Assembly: GCF_024346585.1 (NCBI RefSeq)
Contig: NZ_AP024523.1
Location: 1,991,024-2,055,023, forward strand
Direction of reading: 5' to 3'
Origin: Streptococcus toyakuensis
GTDB lineage: Bacteria > Bacillota > Bacilli > Lactobacillales > Streptococcaceae
DNA: 64,000 nt
Position 1 is the stretch's first letter. Every line of letters starts with the position of its first letter. Below are positions 41,619-52,603 of the stretch, in pieces. The position numbers were made by a program, and so were the translations under genes. The notes under the pieces were generated by a model, which ran no database searches, was not told the origin of the DNA, and saw nothing but the letters and a program-made list of their open reading frames with translations.

Positions 41619-42430
41619 AGTTTATCCTCTAGCTCACTTTCTGTCAAATAATTTTCAGGCAAATCATAGCCATTCTGGCTTAAAGAATGTTTTAATTGAT
41701 TAGCAAAAGGATCGTCTAATCCAATTTGATCCAAATCATTTCGAGAGAAAAGTTCTCTTGGACTGCTGGTTGATTCAATTTCCCCTTTTTTCATGACCAA
41801 TACACGATCACTCATGGCGACTTCTTCCAAATCATGGGTAATGGAAATGACCGTCATATCATAGTCTTTTCGAATTCCTTTTACTGTATCAATCAGTTCT
41901 CTACGCCCCTCAGGATCCAACATACTCGTTGCTTCATCTAGGATTAAAATAGCTGGTCTAAGGGCTACAACACCTGCAATGGCCACACGTTGCTTTTGGC
42001 CACCCGATAGACGCGCTGGCTCTCTCTTTTTAAAGTCCAACATGCCAACCAAAGCCAGAGCTTCTTCCACTCTCTTTTTCATTTCTTGACGAGAACGGCC
42101 CTGATTTTCCAAACCAAAGGCAACATCATCTTCAACAGTCGCTCCAACAAATTGATTATCTGGATTTTGAAAAACCATACCGATTTGACGACGTATATTC
42201 CAAACATTTTCCTCAGTCAGCCGTTGGCCATCAATTACAATATCTCCGGATTCTGCTTCCAGTAAGCCATCAATTAAGCGAACCGTTGTTGATTTACCAC
42301 TACCATTATGCCCTACAATCGAAAGCCATTCTCCACGTTTCACGTGAAACGTAATATCCTTCACATCATAGTATTCCTGACTTTCCTTATAGCGAAAAGA
42401 AAGATTTTTTACATCAATTATTGATTTCAT
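41603..42430 (-). CDS. ecfA1: ECF transporter ATPase EcfA1
   Basis: 275-residue ATPase with [23 protein letters not shown] and [12 protein letters not shown]. Partner of EcfA2. A parS-like palindrome sits in its coding sequence at 42336-42351. Overlaps pgsA by four bases. Confidence 0.94.
   Translation of the reverse strand: MKSIIDVKNLSFRYKESQEYYDVKDITFHVKRGEWLSIVGHNGSGKSTTVRLIDGLLEAESGDIVIDGQRLTEENVWNIRRQIGMVFQNPDNQFVGATVEDDVAFGLENQGRSRQEMKKRVEEALALVGMLDFKKREPARLSGGQKQRVAIAGVVALRPAILILDEATSMLDPEGRRELIDTVKGIRKDYDMTVISITHDLEEVAMSDRVLVMKKGEIESTSSPRELFSRNDLDQIGLDDPFANQLKHSLSQNGYDLPENYLTESELEDKLWELL
42336..42351. promoter_or_regulatory. parS-like site in ecfA1
   Basis: CGTTTCACGTGAAACG: perfect 14-base core GTTTCACGTGAAAC of the parS consensus TGTTTCACGTGAAACA, with the outermost pair swapped. 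About 21 kb from the origin end of the window. Confidence 0.85.
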
Positions 42431-42972
42431 TTCGAACCAAATGTCCCTTTAAATACATAGGCACTACCCTTGAAATAATCATAGCCAGAGTAGATAGTGA
42501 AAAACAAGGCTACATAAAGTAGAACTTGACCAAGCAAAGTCCAATGTAATAACAAGAAAATAATGGCAAACATCTGACTAAAAGTTTTAATTTTTCCAGG
42601 CATTGCTGCTGCTAAAACTGTTCCACCAGTTTCAACTAATAAAAGTCTTAAACCTGTCACAGCCAACTCACGACAGATAATCACTGCAACAATCCAAGCT
42701 GGAGCCATACCTAACTCAATCAGCATAATAAAAGCCGACATAACTAGTAGTTTATCCGCCATAGGATCTGCAAATTTACCAAAATTACTAACCACATTCC
42801 ATTTACGAGCTAAATATCCATCTAAATAATCTGTAATACTGGCAATAGCAAAGATAATAGCTGCCACTATATGACTCTCTATCGAATTTCCTATCGTTAA
42901 AATAAAGATAAAAATAGGTATAAAAAGAATTCGACCTATTGTTAAGAGATTTGGAATTTGTTCTTTTTTCAT
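42427..42972 (-). CDS. pgsA: CDP-diacylglycerol--glycerol-3-phosphate phosphatidyltransferase
   Basis: 181-residue membrane enzyme of the CDP-alcohol phosphotransferase family making phosphatidylglycerol phosphate. The signature D-G-x2-A-R-x8-G-x3-D-x3-D is readable as DGYLARKWNVVSNFGKFADPMADK near residues 50-72. In line with rodZ and the ecf genes. Confidence 0.94.
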   Translation of the reverse strand: MKKEQIPNLLTIGRILFIPIFIFILTIGNSIESHIVAAIIFAIASITDYLDGYLARKWNVVSNFGKFADPMADKLLVMSAFIMLIELGMAPAWIVAVIICRELAVTGLRLLLVETGGTVLAAAMPGKIKTFSQMFAIIFLLLHWTLLGQVLLYVALFFTIYSGYDYFKGSAYVFKGTFGSK

Positions 42973-42982
42973 TCGTTTTTCC

Positions 42983-43810
42983 TTAATTTTTAGTAAAGGT
43001 TACAGTGATTTTTCCAGTCTGAGCTGTTAATTTTGATAAGTCAACGGTCTGATTATCTACTGTTAAAGCTACACCTTTGACAACACCTAAAGTAATGGTC
43101 ACAGAATTTTTAGTTGAAACTGTTGTTTCCGCACTTTTATTATCTGGTGATAAGGTTACTCCACCCTCAAGATCACTTTCTGAAACACTAACCCAACTTC
43201 TAGCATCTGAGACTGATAATTGTAATTTTGCAGTTTCCTTGCTCGTTTTATAAGCAACTTCTACTCGATTTCCTTCACCTGATACACTTATAGCAGGTTC
43301 CATATTCGAAGAGCTACTTGATGAACTACTACTTGAAGATGAATTTACAGAACTAGTTGAGATTGTTGCTTGGACTACACTATAACTAGACGCAGATGAA
43401 CGCTCCGGTTGAGTCTGGAGATAATTCCAAACATAATAAGTCACAAAAATGACAATCGATAGGGCAAAGAGTATAAAGTAAAATAAAGGTAAAAATGATG
43501 CCTTATTTTTCTTACTTGAACGTCTCCTGCCTGTCAACTCCTCTTCATCAACATCTACTTCCTCATAAGTAATCATGCTCCCAGAATCATAAGCATCTAA
43601 GACAATTCGCTCATCAAGTTCAACTGCCCACGCATACTTTCTCAAAAAAGAACGAGTATAAAATGGACTAGGAAGTTGATCAAAATCATCAGCTTCCATT
43701 GCCTCCAACATATCCAACTGAATTTCTGTTTTTTTGTGTAATTCTTCTAAAGTCAACCCTTGGTTGGTTCTAGCTAAACGTAAAACCTCACCAATTGTTT
43801 TTTTCCTCAT
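42983..43810 (-). CDS. rodZ: Cell-shape protein RodZ
   Basis: 275 residues from the ATG at 43810, which has AAGGA nine bases before it; an ATG three codons upstream sits too close to that site. N-terminal helix-turn-helix about 5-70 (GEVLRLARTNQGLTLEELHKKTEI), a membrane span about 108-130, a serine-rich linker with a run of about 12 Ser near residue 158, and an external beta domain. Helps organise division and elongation. Confidence 0.9.
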   Translation of the reverse strand: MRKKTIGEVLRLARTNQGLTLEELHKKTEIQLDMLEAMEADDFDQLPSPFYTRSFLRKYAWAVELDERIVLDAYDSGSMITYEEVDVDEEELTGRRRSSKKNKASFLPLFYFILFALSIVIFVTYYVWNYLQTQPERSSASSYSVVQATISTSSVNSSSSSSSSSSSSNMEPAISVSGEGNRVEVAYKTSKETAKLQLSVSDARSWVSVSESDLEGGVTLSPDNKSAETTVSTKNSVTITLGVVKGVALTVDNQTVDLSKLTAQTGKITVTFTKN

Positions 43811-43851
43811 ACTTGTCATTCCTTCTTTCTAGTATCGATTATGATAGGTTG

Positions 43852-45135
43852 CTACGATGGGAATATTGTAAAATCAACTATGTCACCATCATCTATTAAA
43901 TGGTGTCCAGCATCAAGGACATCCTCTAAAGTAATTTCCTGTAAAATTTTCGGCAAATCAAAGATTGTCTCACCTTGTCCAAAAGCATCATATTGCGTTG
44001 CAATAAATTCAAGAGAGTTCATGCTACTGAAAAATTCTCCAAACATCTCTCTTTTGATAATGTCTAAATGATCCTCTGTAATATCTAAATCCTTTGTGAA
44101 ATTACGAATAGCCTTTTTAAACTGATGGGATAAAGCAACTGGCTCTTTTGTATCCATTGTCAACATAACAAAATGAAAGCGACTTGTTACTTCAACTTCC
44201 AGAGATAAGGACGCATCAATTTTACCTGATTCATATAATTTTTGAAAACGATCCGAAGTCCAACCAAACATCATTGCAAACAATAATTTTAATAAAATAT
44301 GATGTCGATAGCAATCCGCCTCATCAACTTCTCGATTACCTCTAATCCCAATCGCTAGTTTAGGAGAAGACACTTCCATTCTCATACTGTCTGTTTGCTT
44401 TACAGCTTGTAAAACAAACTTTTCCCTTGCTACTTCATGAACATCTAAATCTTCCAGTTCTTTTCTTTCAAAATAGTTCTGTACTTGATCCACATCAAAA
44501 TTACCAACTAAAAACAGAGACATGTTTACAGGTTTGTAAAATCTTGTAAAATTTTCTTGCAAATTAGTTAGATTTATTTGGGAAATGGACTCCTCACTGC
44601 CAACTATATCAGTTGCTAAAGGTGTGCCAGGATATAAATTCGCTAAAGTTGAAAAGAATAAACACGAATCTGGATCATCTTGATACATTTCTCGTTCTTG
44701 CTGGATAATATCCTGCTCTCTTAAAATGGAAGCTTCAGTAAAGTGTGCTGATGTTACCAATTCATCAAGTAAATCTAAATTTTCTAAAAAATGATCCGTT
44801 GCCGAAAAAAGATAGTTTGTTTTTGTAAAGCTTGTAAAGGCATTGCTATCCGCACCTAGACTCATAAAAGCTGACATCAAATCACTAGAATCTTCTCTCT
44901 CAAATAATTTATGTTCAAGAAAATGAGCAATTCCCGCAGAATATTCTTTTACATCTCCGTCAACTTCAGTGACAAGCATATCTACCGAACCAAACTGAAC
45001 AGTGACACTCCCGTAAACCTCTTTAAATTCCTTTTTAGGCAAAAGAGCAACTGTCAATCCGTTGGCAAAACGAGTTCGATAAACCATTTCTTTTACAGCT
45101 GGGTAGTATTTTTCTTCAAAAACAATCTTTGTCAT
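43852..45135 (-). CDS. yfmH: M16-family peptidase-like protein YfmH
   Basis: 427 residues of the pitrilysin fold. The zinc motif HFLEH is kept near residue 70 (GIAHFLEHKLF). It forms a pair with the next upstream gene, like YmfH/YmfF of Bacillus, which are linked to EF-P modification; function is not firmly known. Overlaps it by four bases. Confidence 0.85.
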   Translation of the reverse strand: MTKIVFEEKYYPAVKEMVYRTRFANGLTVALLPKKEFKEVYGSVTVQFGSVDMLVTEVDGDVKEYSAGIAHFLEHKLFEREDSSDLMSAFMSLGADSNAFTSFTKTNYLFSATDHFLENLDLLDELVTSAHFTEASILREQDIIQQEREMYQDDPDSCLFFSTLANLYPGTPLATDIVGSEESISQINLTNLQENFTRFYKPVNMSLFLVGNFDVDQVQNYFERKELEDLDVHEVAREKFVLQAVKQTDSMRMEVSSPKLAIGIRGNREVDEADCYRHHILLKLLFAMMFGWTSDRFQKLYESGKIDASLSLEVEVTSRFHFVMLTMDTKEPVALSHQFKKAIRNFTKDLDITEDHLDIIKREMFGEFFSSMNSLEFIATQYDAFGQGETIFDLPKILQEITLEDVLDAGHHLIDDGDIVDFTIFPS

Positions 45136-46382
45136 TCTGTTCCTTCCATAAAGTAAATCGCTTGTAGTTTCACATTATTAGCTGCTCTACAAATATCATC
45201 TTTGTCAACTTGCTCGAGTTTTGCAATCCAACTTTTAAAGTCTGCTGAAGATTTTCCAAGTAAGGCATTTTGATAAGCACGTTCAATCAATGAAGATTGA
45301 TTATCTTGAGAAAGTAACAGAGACCGACGAATCATTTCCTTTGTTTGCTCTAACTCAAGCTCTGTAAAATAACCTTTTTTTAAATCAAGCAGTTGATTAT
45401 TCATCATTTTACGAGCATGGTTCCGATTTTCTCGATTGATACCAGCGTACATCCTCAAGAATCCACTAAACAAATCGAGCTGACTTGAAATAGTATAAGC
45501 CAATCCAGCATTTTCACGGACATTTGTAAATAGTTTAGAGTGAGCAAATCCACCAAGTAAACCATTCATTACAATCATGGGTAAATGTTGCTCATCACCG
45601 TATTCAGAAGGACAATGATAACCTAATTCCAAAATGGATTGTCCCACATTTTTCCGAACCATACCTTCCTGCAGGATATTGGAATAAGGTTGACAATACT
45701 GAACCTTCACATCTCCTTCTCGACCTTTAAAACCAAATGATTCTAATACATTTTGAATTTCAATCTCATTAAAATCACCTAAGAAAAAGAAATCTATTCG
45801 ATCATTGGCCAAAAATTCTTGGAAACAAGAATAAGAACTCTGTGGAGTTTCAGCTAAAATACGATTTCGTAAATCACTATATTCCAATTGGAGACGTTCG
45901 TCATGAAAAAATATTTTGTCTAATTCTTTATGTGCAAAATAAAAAGAATCATCCATATCAGCTGCTAAACTTGCTAGCAATTGCTTTTTCTCAATTTCAA
46001 ATAAGGCTGGATCAAATCCATTATCAACTACCACGGGTGAGAAAAGAGTCTCTTTTACTAGTTCCAAAACCTGAGAAGTTAGCACATTTTTCCTACTTAA
46101 AAACTCATCACGAACATAGTTAAATGTCAAGTCTACAATATGACTTTGCCCTCTTCTAAAACAATTGGTTGACATATCTGTACCGTATAGACTGGCTAAA
46201 TGTCTTCTCAAATCTTGAGAAGTGGGATACATCTGATTAGCAGTCTCTAGCATACTCGCACTCAACATGCGACCTGCAATTGTATCGAGGGATAATGGAG
46301 CGGTAAAACGCACGGCGATTTTGTTCGTTTTAAACTTTTTTGATTGGATAAAATGTGTTGAAATTCCATGCACTAACTCCAT
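45132..46382 (-). CDS. yfmF: M16-family peptidase-like protein YfmF (no zinc motif)
   Basis: 416 residues of the same fold as its neighbour, but the position of HxxEH reads SASMLETANQM, so it probably lacks catalysis and acts as the partner subunit. Family members are annotated as EF-P modification associated. Confidence 0.85.
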   Translation of the reverse strand: MELVHGISTHFIQSKKFKTNKIAVRFTAPLSLDTIAGRMLSASMLETANQMYPTSQDLRRHLASLYGTDMSTNCFRRGQSHIVDLTFNYVRDEFLSRKNVLTSQVLELVKETLFSPVVVDNGFDPALFEIEKKQLLASLAADMDDSFYFAHKELDKIFFHDERLQLEYSDLRNRILAETPQSSYSCFQEFLANDRIDFFFLGDFNEIEIQNVLESFGFKGREGDVKVQYCQPYSNILQEGMVRKNVGQSILELGYHCPSEYGDEQHLPMIVMNGLLGGFAHSKLFTNVRENAGLAYTISSQLDLFSGFLRMYAGINRENRNHARKMMNNQLLDLKKGYFTELELEQTKEMIRRSLLLSQDNQSSLIERAYQNALLGKSSADFKSWIAKLEQVDKDDICRAANNVKLQAIYFMEGTE

Positions 46383-46514
46383 GATTTACCTCCTTATATA
46401 CAGACTTCTATTATATCACGAAAACCTGAAATTTTCTTGTTCTCTGTAACACTTTTGAAATAAAAATCGCTTACATTACTCCTTATTTCTCTCACTATTT
46501 TTAGGAAAATATGG

Positions 46515-46520
46515 TATAAT
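46515..46520 (+). promoter_or_regulatory. yaaA-recF promoter -10
   Basis: Extended -10 TGGTATAAT (hexamer 46515-46520), 20 bases before the yaaA ATG. Confidence 0.6.
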
Positions 46521-46540
46521 ACCAAAGATTGAGGTGAATT

Positions 46541-46909
46541 ATGGAATACAAATTATTTGAAGAATTTATTACCCTCCAAGCACTACTCAAAGAACTTGGA
46601 ATTACACATAGCGGAGGAGCTATCAAATCATTTCTCTCTGAACACTCTGTTTACTTTAATGGGGAATTAGAGAGTCGTCGTGGTAAAAAACTTCATATTG
46701 GTGATAAAGTTGACATCCCTGACATGAATATTGACATCTTGTTGACACAACCTACTTCTGAGGAGCAAGAGGAATATCAGGCTGATAAAGTTGAAAAAGA
46801 ACGAATCGCTAAACTTGTTAAGGAGATGAATAAGGGAGTAAAAAAAGATAAATCAAAACCTACTTCATCACCCAAAAACAAACAAACTCCGCGATTCCCT
46901 GGTAGATAA
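46541..46909 (+). CDS. yaaA: S4-domain RNA-binding protein YaaA
   Basis: 122 residues: S4 domain about 15-75 ([44 protein letters not shown]) plus a basic tail. It precedes recF by two bases, the normal Firmicute order near the origin. Exact role unsettled. Confidence 0.9.
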   Translation: MEYKLFEEFITLQALLKELGITHSGGAIKSFLSEHSVYFNGELESRRGKKLHIGDKVDIPDMNIDILLTQPTSEEQEEYQADKVEKERIAKLVKEMNKGVKKDKSKPTSSPKNKQTPRFPGR

Positions 46910-46911
46910 TC

Positions 46912-48009
46912 ATGTGGCTACAACACCTATCTCTCAAGACTTTTCGTAACTATAAAGAGACGAAAATAGACTTTAATCCTAAATTAAATGTCTTTTTAGG
47001 ACGCAATGCGCAAGGTAAAACAAATATGTTAGAGGCTATCTATTTTTTAGCCTTAACACGTAGTCATCGGACTCGGACAGATAAAAATCTTATTCATTTT
47101 GACGAGGAACAACTTCATCTTTCAGGTCTTGTTCAGAAACAAACGGGATCCATTCCTCTCGAAATCGAACTAACACAAAAAGGGCGTGTGACAAAAGTTA
47201 ATCACTTAAAACAGGCACGACTTTCAGATTACGTAGGACACATGAATGTTGTCTTATTTGCTCCGGAAGATTTACAACTAATTAAAGGAGCACCTTCAGT
47301 TCGACGAAAATTCATTGATATGGAGCTTGGACAAATTAAGCCCATCTATCTATCAGATTTAACCAATTATAACCATATCCTTAAGCAAAGAAATACCTAT
47401 CTAAAATCAGCTCAAAAAATAGATGAAACCTTCCTTTCAGTTTTAGATGATCAGCTAATTGATTATGGATGTCGTGTAATGAATCACCGCTTAGATTTCA
47501 TAAAAAAACTAGAATCATTTGGTCGTAAGAAACATTTTGAACTCTCTAATCAGATTGAAGAGTTGTCAATATCCTATCAATCTTCTGTCAATATAACTGA
47601 CAAAGAAGACTTATCAGAATCTTTCAAAATTGCTTTAGAAAAAAGTAGGTCCAGAGATTTATTTAAAAAGAACACTGGTGTTGGTCCTCATCGGGATGAC
47701 ATTTCTTTTTATATAAATGGGATGGATGCTAGTTTCGGAAGTCAAGGCCAACATCGTAGTCTCGTCCTTTCTATAAAATTAGCAGAAATCGAGTTAATGG
47801 AAAGTATTACTACAGAATCTCCGATATTATTGCTTGACGATGTCATGAGTGAACTTGACAACACTAGACAACTAAAATTATTAGAAACGATTTCTCACTC
47901 AATCCAAACCTTTATTACAACAACAAGCTTAGATCATCTTCAAAATCTGCCAGAAAATCTAAGTATCTTTACTATTCAGGATGGTAAAGTTTCTGTAAAT
48001 CAAAATTGA
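46912..48009 (+). CDS. recF: DNA replication and repair protein RecF
   Basis: 365-residue SMC-like ATPase that loads RecA at gaps. Walker [10 protein letters not shown] near residue 30, signature [13 protein letters not shown] near 275 and Walker [12 protein letters not shown] near 310. Coupled to yaaA. Confidence 0.96.
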   Translation: MWLQHLSLKTFRNYKETKIDFNPKLNVFLGRNAQGKTNMLEAIYFLALTRSHRTRTDKNLIHFDEEQLHLSGLVQKQTGSIPLEIELTQKGRVTKVNHLKQARLSDYVGHMNVVLFAPEDLQLIKGAPSVRRKFIDMELGQIKPIYLSDLTNYNHILKQRNTYLKSAQKIDETFLSVLDDQLIDYGCRVMNHRLDFIKKLESFGRKKHFELSNQIEELSISYQSSVNITDKEDLSESFKIALEKSRSRDLFKKNTGVGPHRDDISFYINGMDASFGSQGQHRSLVLSIKLAEIELMESITTESPILLLDDVMSELDNTRQLKLLETISHSIQTFITTTSLDHLQNLPENLSIFTIQDGKVSVNQN

Positions 48010-48018
48010 CAACATCGT

Positions 48019-48048
48019 AAAAGAACTCCTGTTTTCACGGGAGTTCTT
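48019..48048. terminator. Bidirectional terminator between recF and guaB
   Basis: Stem AAGAACTCCTG / CAC-GGGAGTTCTT with a T4 loop; A and T runs flank it. Confidence 0.85.
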
Positions 48049-48058
48049 TCTATTGTTT

Positions 48059-49619
<1,561 letters not shown>

Positions 49620-49631
49620 ATATTACAGGGG

Positions 49632-49674
49632 TAAATAAAAAACTATCTTTTCTTTGAGATAGAAATGATAGTTT
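49632..49674 (-). terminator. Terminator after trpS
   Basis: Minus-strand arms AAACTATC (49667-49674) and GATAGTTT (49640-49647) followed by T-rich sequence. Confidence 0.65.
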
Positions 49675-49688
49675 CTTGTAAAATAAAC

Positions 49689-50714
49689 TTAGTTAAAGTA
49701 ATTGAGTCCCATTGCACCTTTAACCTCAGATAGGGTTTGACCTGCTACTTCACGCGCTCTTTCACTACCTTTTTGAAGCATATTATAAACTTCTCCCATA
49801 TCCTTAGCAAATTCGATACGGCGCTCACGAATAGGACCAAGTTCACGCTCTAATATTTCAAGTAGATAACGCTTGGTCTTCACATCACCAAGACCACCTC
49901 GTTGATAATGTTCTTTCATGTCAGCAATTTCTTGAGCATCTTCTGGACGACCAAAAACATCTAGATAATGGAAAACCATATTTCCTTCAATTTTACCTGG
50001 ATCCTCAACGCGGATATGATCTGGATCTGTATACATACTCATCACTTTTTTACGCAAAGTATCCGCATCATCAGCTAAATAAATACCATTATTGAGTGAT
50101 TTAGACATTTTAGCATTTCCATCTAAACCAGGCAAACGCCCTGCTCTCTCATTTTCTGGATAAATACCTTCCGGTTCTACCAAGACATCACAGTTATATG
50201 CATTGTTAAAAGAACGAACAATTTCACGAGTCTGCTCAATCATTGGTTTCTGATCTGTCCCAACAGGAACATAGTTGGCCTTAAAGGCTGTGATGTCAGC
50301 TGCTTGTGCAATTGGATAAACCAAAAATCCTGTCGGAATGCTTTCTCCAAATTCCTTCTGAGCAATTTCTGTCTTGACAGTTGGATTGCGCTCCAAACGT
50401 GCTAATGACACTAAATTCATATAATACATAGACAACTCAGCTAATTCTGGAATTTGGCTTTGAATAAAGATAGTTGATTTACTTGGATCCAATCCAACTG
50501 CAAGGTAATCCAAAGCTACATTTCCGATAGACTCTACAATGGTTTGAGGGTCTTTAGCATGATCTGTCAAAGCTTGTTGGTCAGCCAAGAACACAAACAT
50601 ATCATACTTATCCTCTTCCTGTAATAATACTCGATTTTTGAGACTTCCAACATAATGTCCAATATGCAATTTTCCTGTTGGACGGTCTCCTGTTAAAATA
50701 ATGGGTTTAGTCAT
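49689..50714 (-). CDS. trpS: Tryptophanyl-tRNA synthetase
   Basis: 341-residue class I synthetase with [13 protein letters not shown] (HIGH motif, near residue 11-23) and AKMSKSLNN (KMSKS) near 200. Short leader after an extended -10 (TGCTATAAT, 50743-50751), so no T-box. Confidence 0.96.
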   Translation of the reverse strand: MTKPIILTGDRPTGKLHIGHYVGSLKNRVLLQEEDKYDMFVFLADQQALTDHAKDPQTIVESIGNVALDYLAVGLDPSKSTIFIQSQIPELAELSMYYMNLVSLARLERNPTVKTEIAQKEFGESIPTGFLVYPIAQAADITAFKANYVPVGTDQKPMIEQTREIVRSFNNAYNCDVLVEPEGIYPENERAGRLPGLDGNAKMSKSLNNGIYLADDADTLRKKVMSMYTDPDHIRVEDPGKIEGNMVFHYLDVFGRPEDAQEIADMKEHYQRGGLGDVKTKRYLLEILERELGPIRERRIEFAKDMGEVYNMLQKGSERAREVAGQTLSEVKGAMGLNYFN

Positions 50715-50742
50715 TTTGTTCTCCTTCGATATAGTCCCTTCA

Positions 50743-50751
50743 ATTATAGCA
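50743..50751 (-). promoter_or_regulatory. trpS promoter, extended -10
   Basis: TGCTATAAT on the minus strand, about 30 bases before the trpS ATG. Confidence 0.6.
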
Positions 50752-50808
50752 TTTTTTTAATGAAATAACCGTAATTTATCAAAATAAATCAGCCTTGCTA
50801 TTTACGGA

Positions 50809-50846
50809 TTTGTGTAAAGTATGCTGTAAATTTAATTTACACAAAA
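50809..50846. repeat. Overlapping palindromes between trpS and the ABC-F gene
   Basis: Perfect 8+1+8 palindrome TGTAAATTTAATTTACA (50825-50841). A second inverted repeat TTTGTGTAAA (50809-50818) / TTTACACAAA (50836-50845) shares its right arm. No T run follows, so an operator is more likely than a terminator. Confidence 0.6.
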
Positions 50847-50861
50847 TTGATAGATAAAAAT

Positions 50862-50890
50862 TTGAATATTTCCGTATTTTCTAGTAGAAT
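50862..50890 (+). promoter_or_regulatory. Promoter of the ABC-F gene
   Basis: TTGAAT (50862-50867), 17-base spacer, TAGAAT (50885-50890). Confidence 0.65.
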
Positions 50891-50919
50891 AAATATATTA
50901 CATATATAGGAGAAAAACA

Positions 50920-52542
50920 TTGCTTACAGTATCTGATGTTTCACTACGTTTTAGTGATCGCAAACTTTTTGATGATGTCAATATCAAATTTACAGAAGGA
51001 AATACTTACGGATTGATCGGTGCTAATGGTGCCGGAAAATCAACCTTTTTAAAAATTTTAGCTGGAGATATCGAACCTACTACTGGTCACATCTCTCTTG
51101 GTCCAGATGAACGTCTCTCTGTTCTTCGTCAAAATCACTTTGACTATGAAGACGAACGTGCCATTGATGTCGTTATCATGGGAAATGAAAAACTTTATAG
51201 CATCATGAAGGAGAAAGATGCCATCTACATGAAGGAAAATTTCTCAGATGAGGATGGAGTGCGTGCTGCCGAACTCGAAGGAGAGTTTGCCGAGCTTGGA
51301 GGTTGGGAAGCAGAAAGTGAAGCCTCTCAACTCCTTCAAAACCTAAACATTCCAGAAGAATTGCACTATCAAAACATGAGCGAATTGGCCAACGGTGAAA
51401 AAGTAAAAGTTCTCCTTGCCAAAGCACTTTTTGGTAAACCAGATGTGCTTCTATTGGACGAGCCTACCAACGGTTTGGACATCCAATCGATTACTTGGTT
51501 AGAAGACTTCTTGATTGACTTTGATAACACAGTTATCGTAGTATCCCACGACCGTCACTTCTTAAACAAAGTATGTACTCACATGGCCGACCTTGACTTT
51601 GGAAAAATCAAACTCTATGTCGGAAACTATGACTTCTGGAAGGAATCTTCTGAACTCGCTGCTAAATTGCTAGCAGACCGTAATGCCAAAGCAGAAGAAA
51701 AAATTAAACAATTGCAAGAGTTCGTTGCTCGTTTCTCTGCCAATGCTTCTAAATCAAGACAAGCAACATCACGTAAGAAAATGCTTGATAAGATTGAACT
51801 AGAAGAAATTGTTCCATCTAGTCGTAAATATCCATTTATCAACTTTAAAGCGGAACGTGAGATTGGTAATGATCTCTTGACAGTAGAAAATCTAACTGTA
51901 AAGATTGATGGTGAGACTATTTTAGATAATATCAGCTTTATCTTGCGTCCAGGTGATAAGACAGCTCTTATTGGTCAAAATGACATCCAAACGACTGCAT
52001 TAATTCGTGCAATAATGGGGGACATTGACTATGAAGGAACTGTCAAGTGGGGAGTAACTACTAGCCGTTCTTACTTGCCAAAAGATAACTCGGCAGATTT
52101 TGCAGGAGGAGAGTCAATCCTTGACTGGTTGCGTCAATTCGCAAGTAAAGAAGAAGATGACAATACTTTCCTACGTGGTTTCCTCGGCCGTATGCTCTTC
52201 TCTGGAGATGAAGTTAACAAACCTGTAAATGTCTTGTCAGGGGGAGAAAAAGTTCGTGTCATGCTTTCAAAACTAATGCTCTTAAAATCAAATGTCCTTG
52301 TACTTGATGATCCAACAAATCACTTGGACTTGGAATCTATCTCAAGCTTGAACGATGGATTGAAAAACTTCAAAGAATCAATCATCTTTGCCAGTCATGA
52401 CCACGAGTTCATTCAAACTCTAGCTAACCATATCATTGTCTTATCTAAAAATGGCGTCATCGATCGTATTGATGAAACCTACGATGAATTCCTAGAAAAT
52501 GCAGAAGTACAAGCAAAAGTAAAAGAACTTTGGAAAGACTAA
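50920..52542 (+). CDS. ABC-F family ATPase (YbiT/YkpA type)
   Basis: 540-residue cytoplasmic protein with two ATPase domains joined by a linker (about 240-300); ABC-F proteins act on the ribosome. The start is TTG (50920) with AGGAG seven bases upstream. First domain: GANGAGKST, signature LANGEKVKV, LLLDEPTNGLD. Second: the Walker A position reads GQNDIQTT, without the Lys, then LSGGEKVRV and LVLDDPTNHLD. The asymmetric sites are odd. Not one of the resistance types I recognise. Confidence 0.9.
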   Translation: MLTVSDVSLRFSDRKLFDDVNIKFTEGNTYGLIGANGAGKSTFLKILAGDIEPTTGHISLGPDERLSVLRQNHFDYEDERAIDVVIMGNEKLYSIMKEKDAIYMKENFSDEDGVRAAELEGEFAELGGWEAESEASQLLQNLNIPEELHYQNMSELANGEKVKVLLAKALFGKPDVLLLDEPTNGLDIQSITWLEDFLIDFDNTVIVVSHDRHFLNKVCTHMADLDFGKIKLYVGNYDFWKESSELAAKLLADRNAKAEEKIKQLQEFVARFSANASKSRQATSRKKMLDKIELEEIVPSSRKYPFINFKAEREIGNDLLTVENLTVKIDGETILDNISFILRPGDKTALIGQNDIQTTALIRAIMGDIDYEGTVKWGVTTSRSYLPKDNSADFAGGESILDWLRQFASKEEDDNTFLRGFLGRMLFSGDEVNKPVNVLSGGEKVRVMLSKLMLLKSNVLVLDDPTNHLDLESISSLNDGLKNFKESIIFASHDHEFIQTLANHIIVLSKNGVIDRIDETYDEFLENAEVQAKVKELWKD

Positions 52543-52554
52543 ATAAAACTTCAA

Positions 52555-52586
52555 AACTCAGTTGGGGTAACCAGCTGAGTTTTCTA
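52555..52586 (+). terminator. Terminator after the ABC-F gene
   Basis: Stem AAAACTCAG-T-TGG / CCA-G-CTGAGTTTT. Confidence 0.8.
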
Positions 52587-52603
52587 ACATTTTATGAGGT
52601 AAC

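Noticed and set aside
50715..50919. T-box leader upstream of trpS
   Set aside because: The promoter is about 30 bases from the ATG, so there is no room for a T-box, and no T-box sequence was seen.
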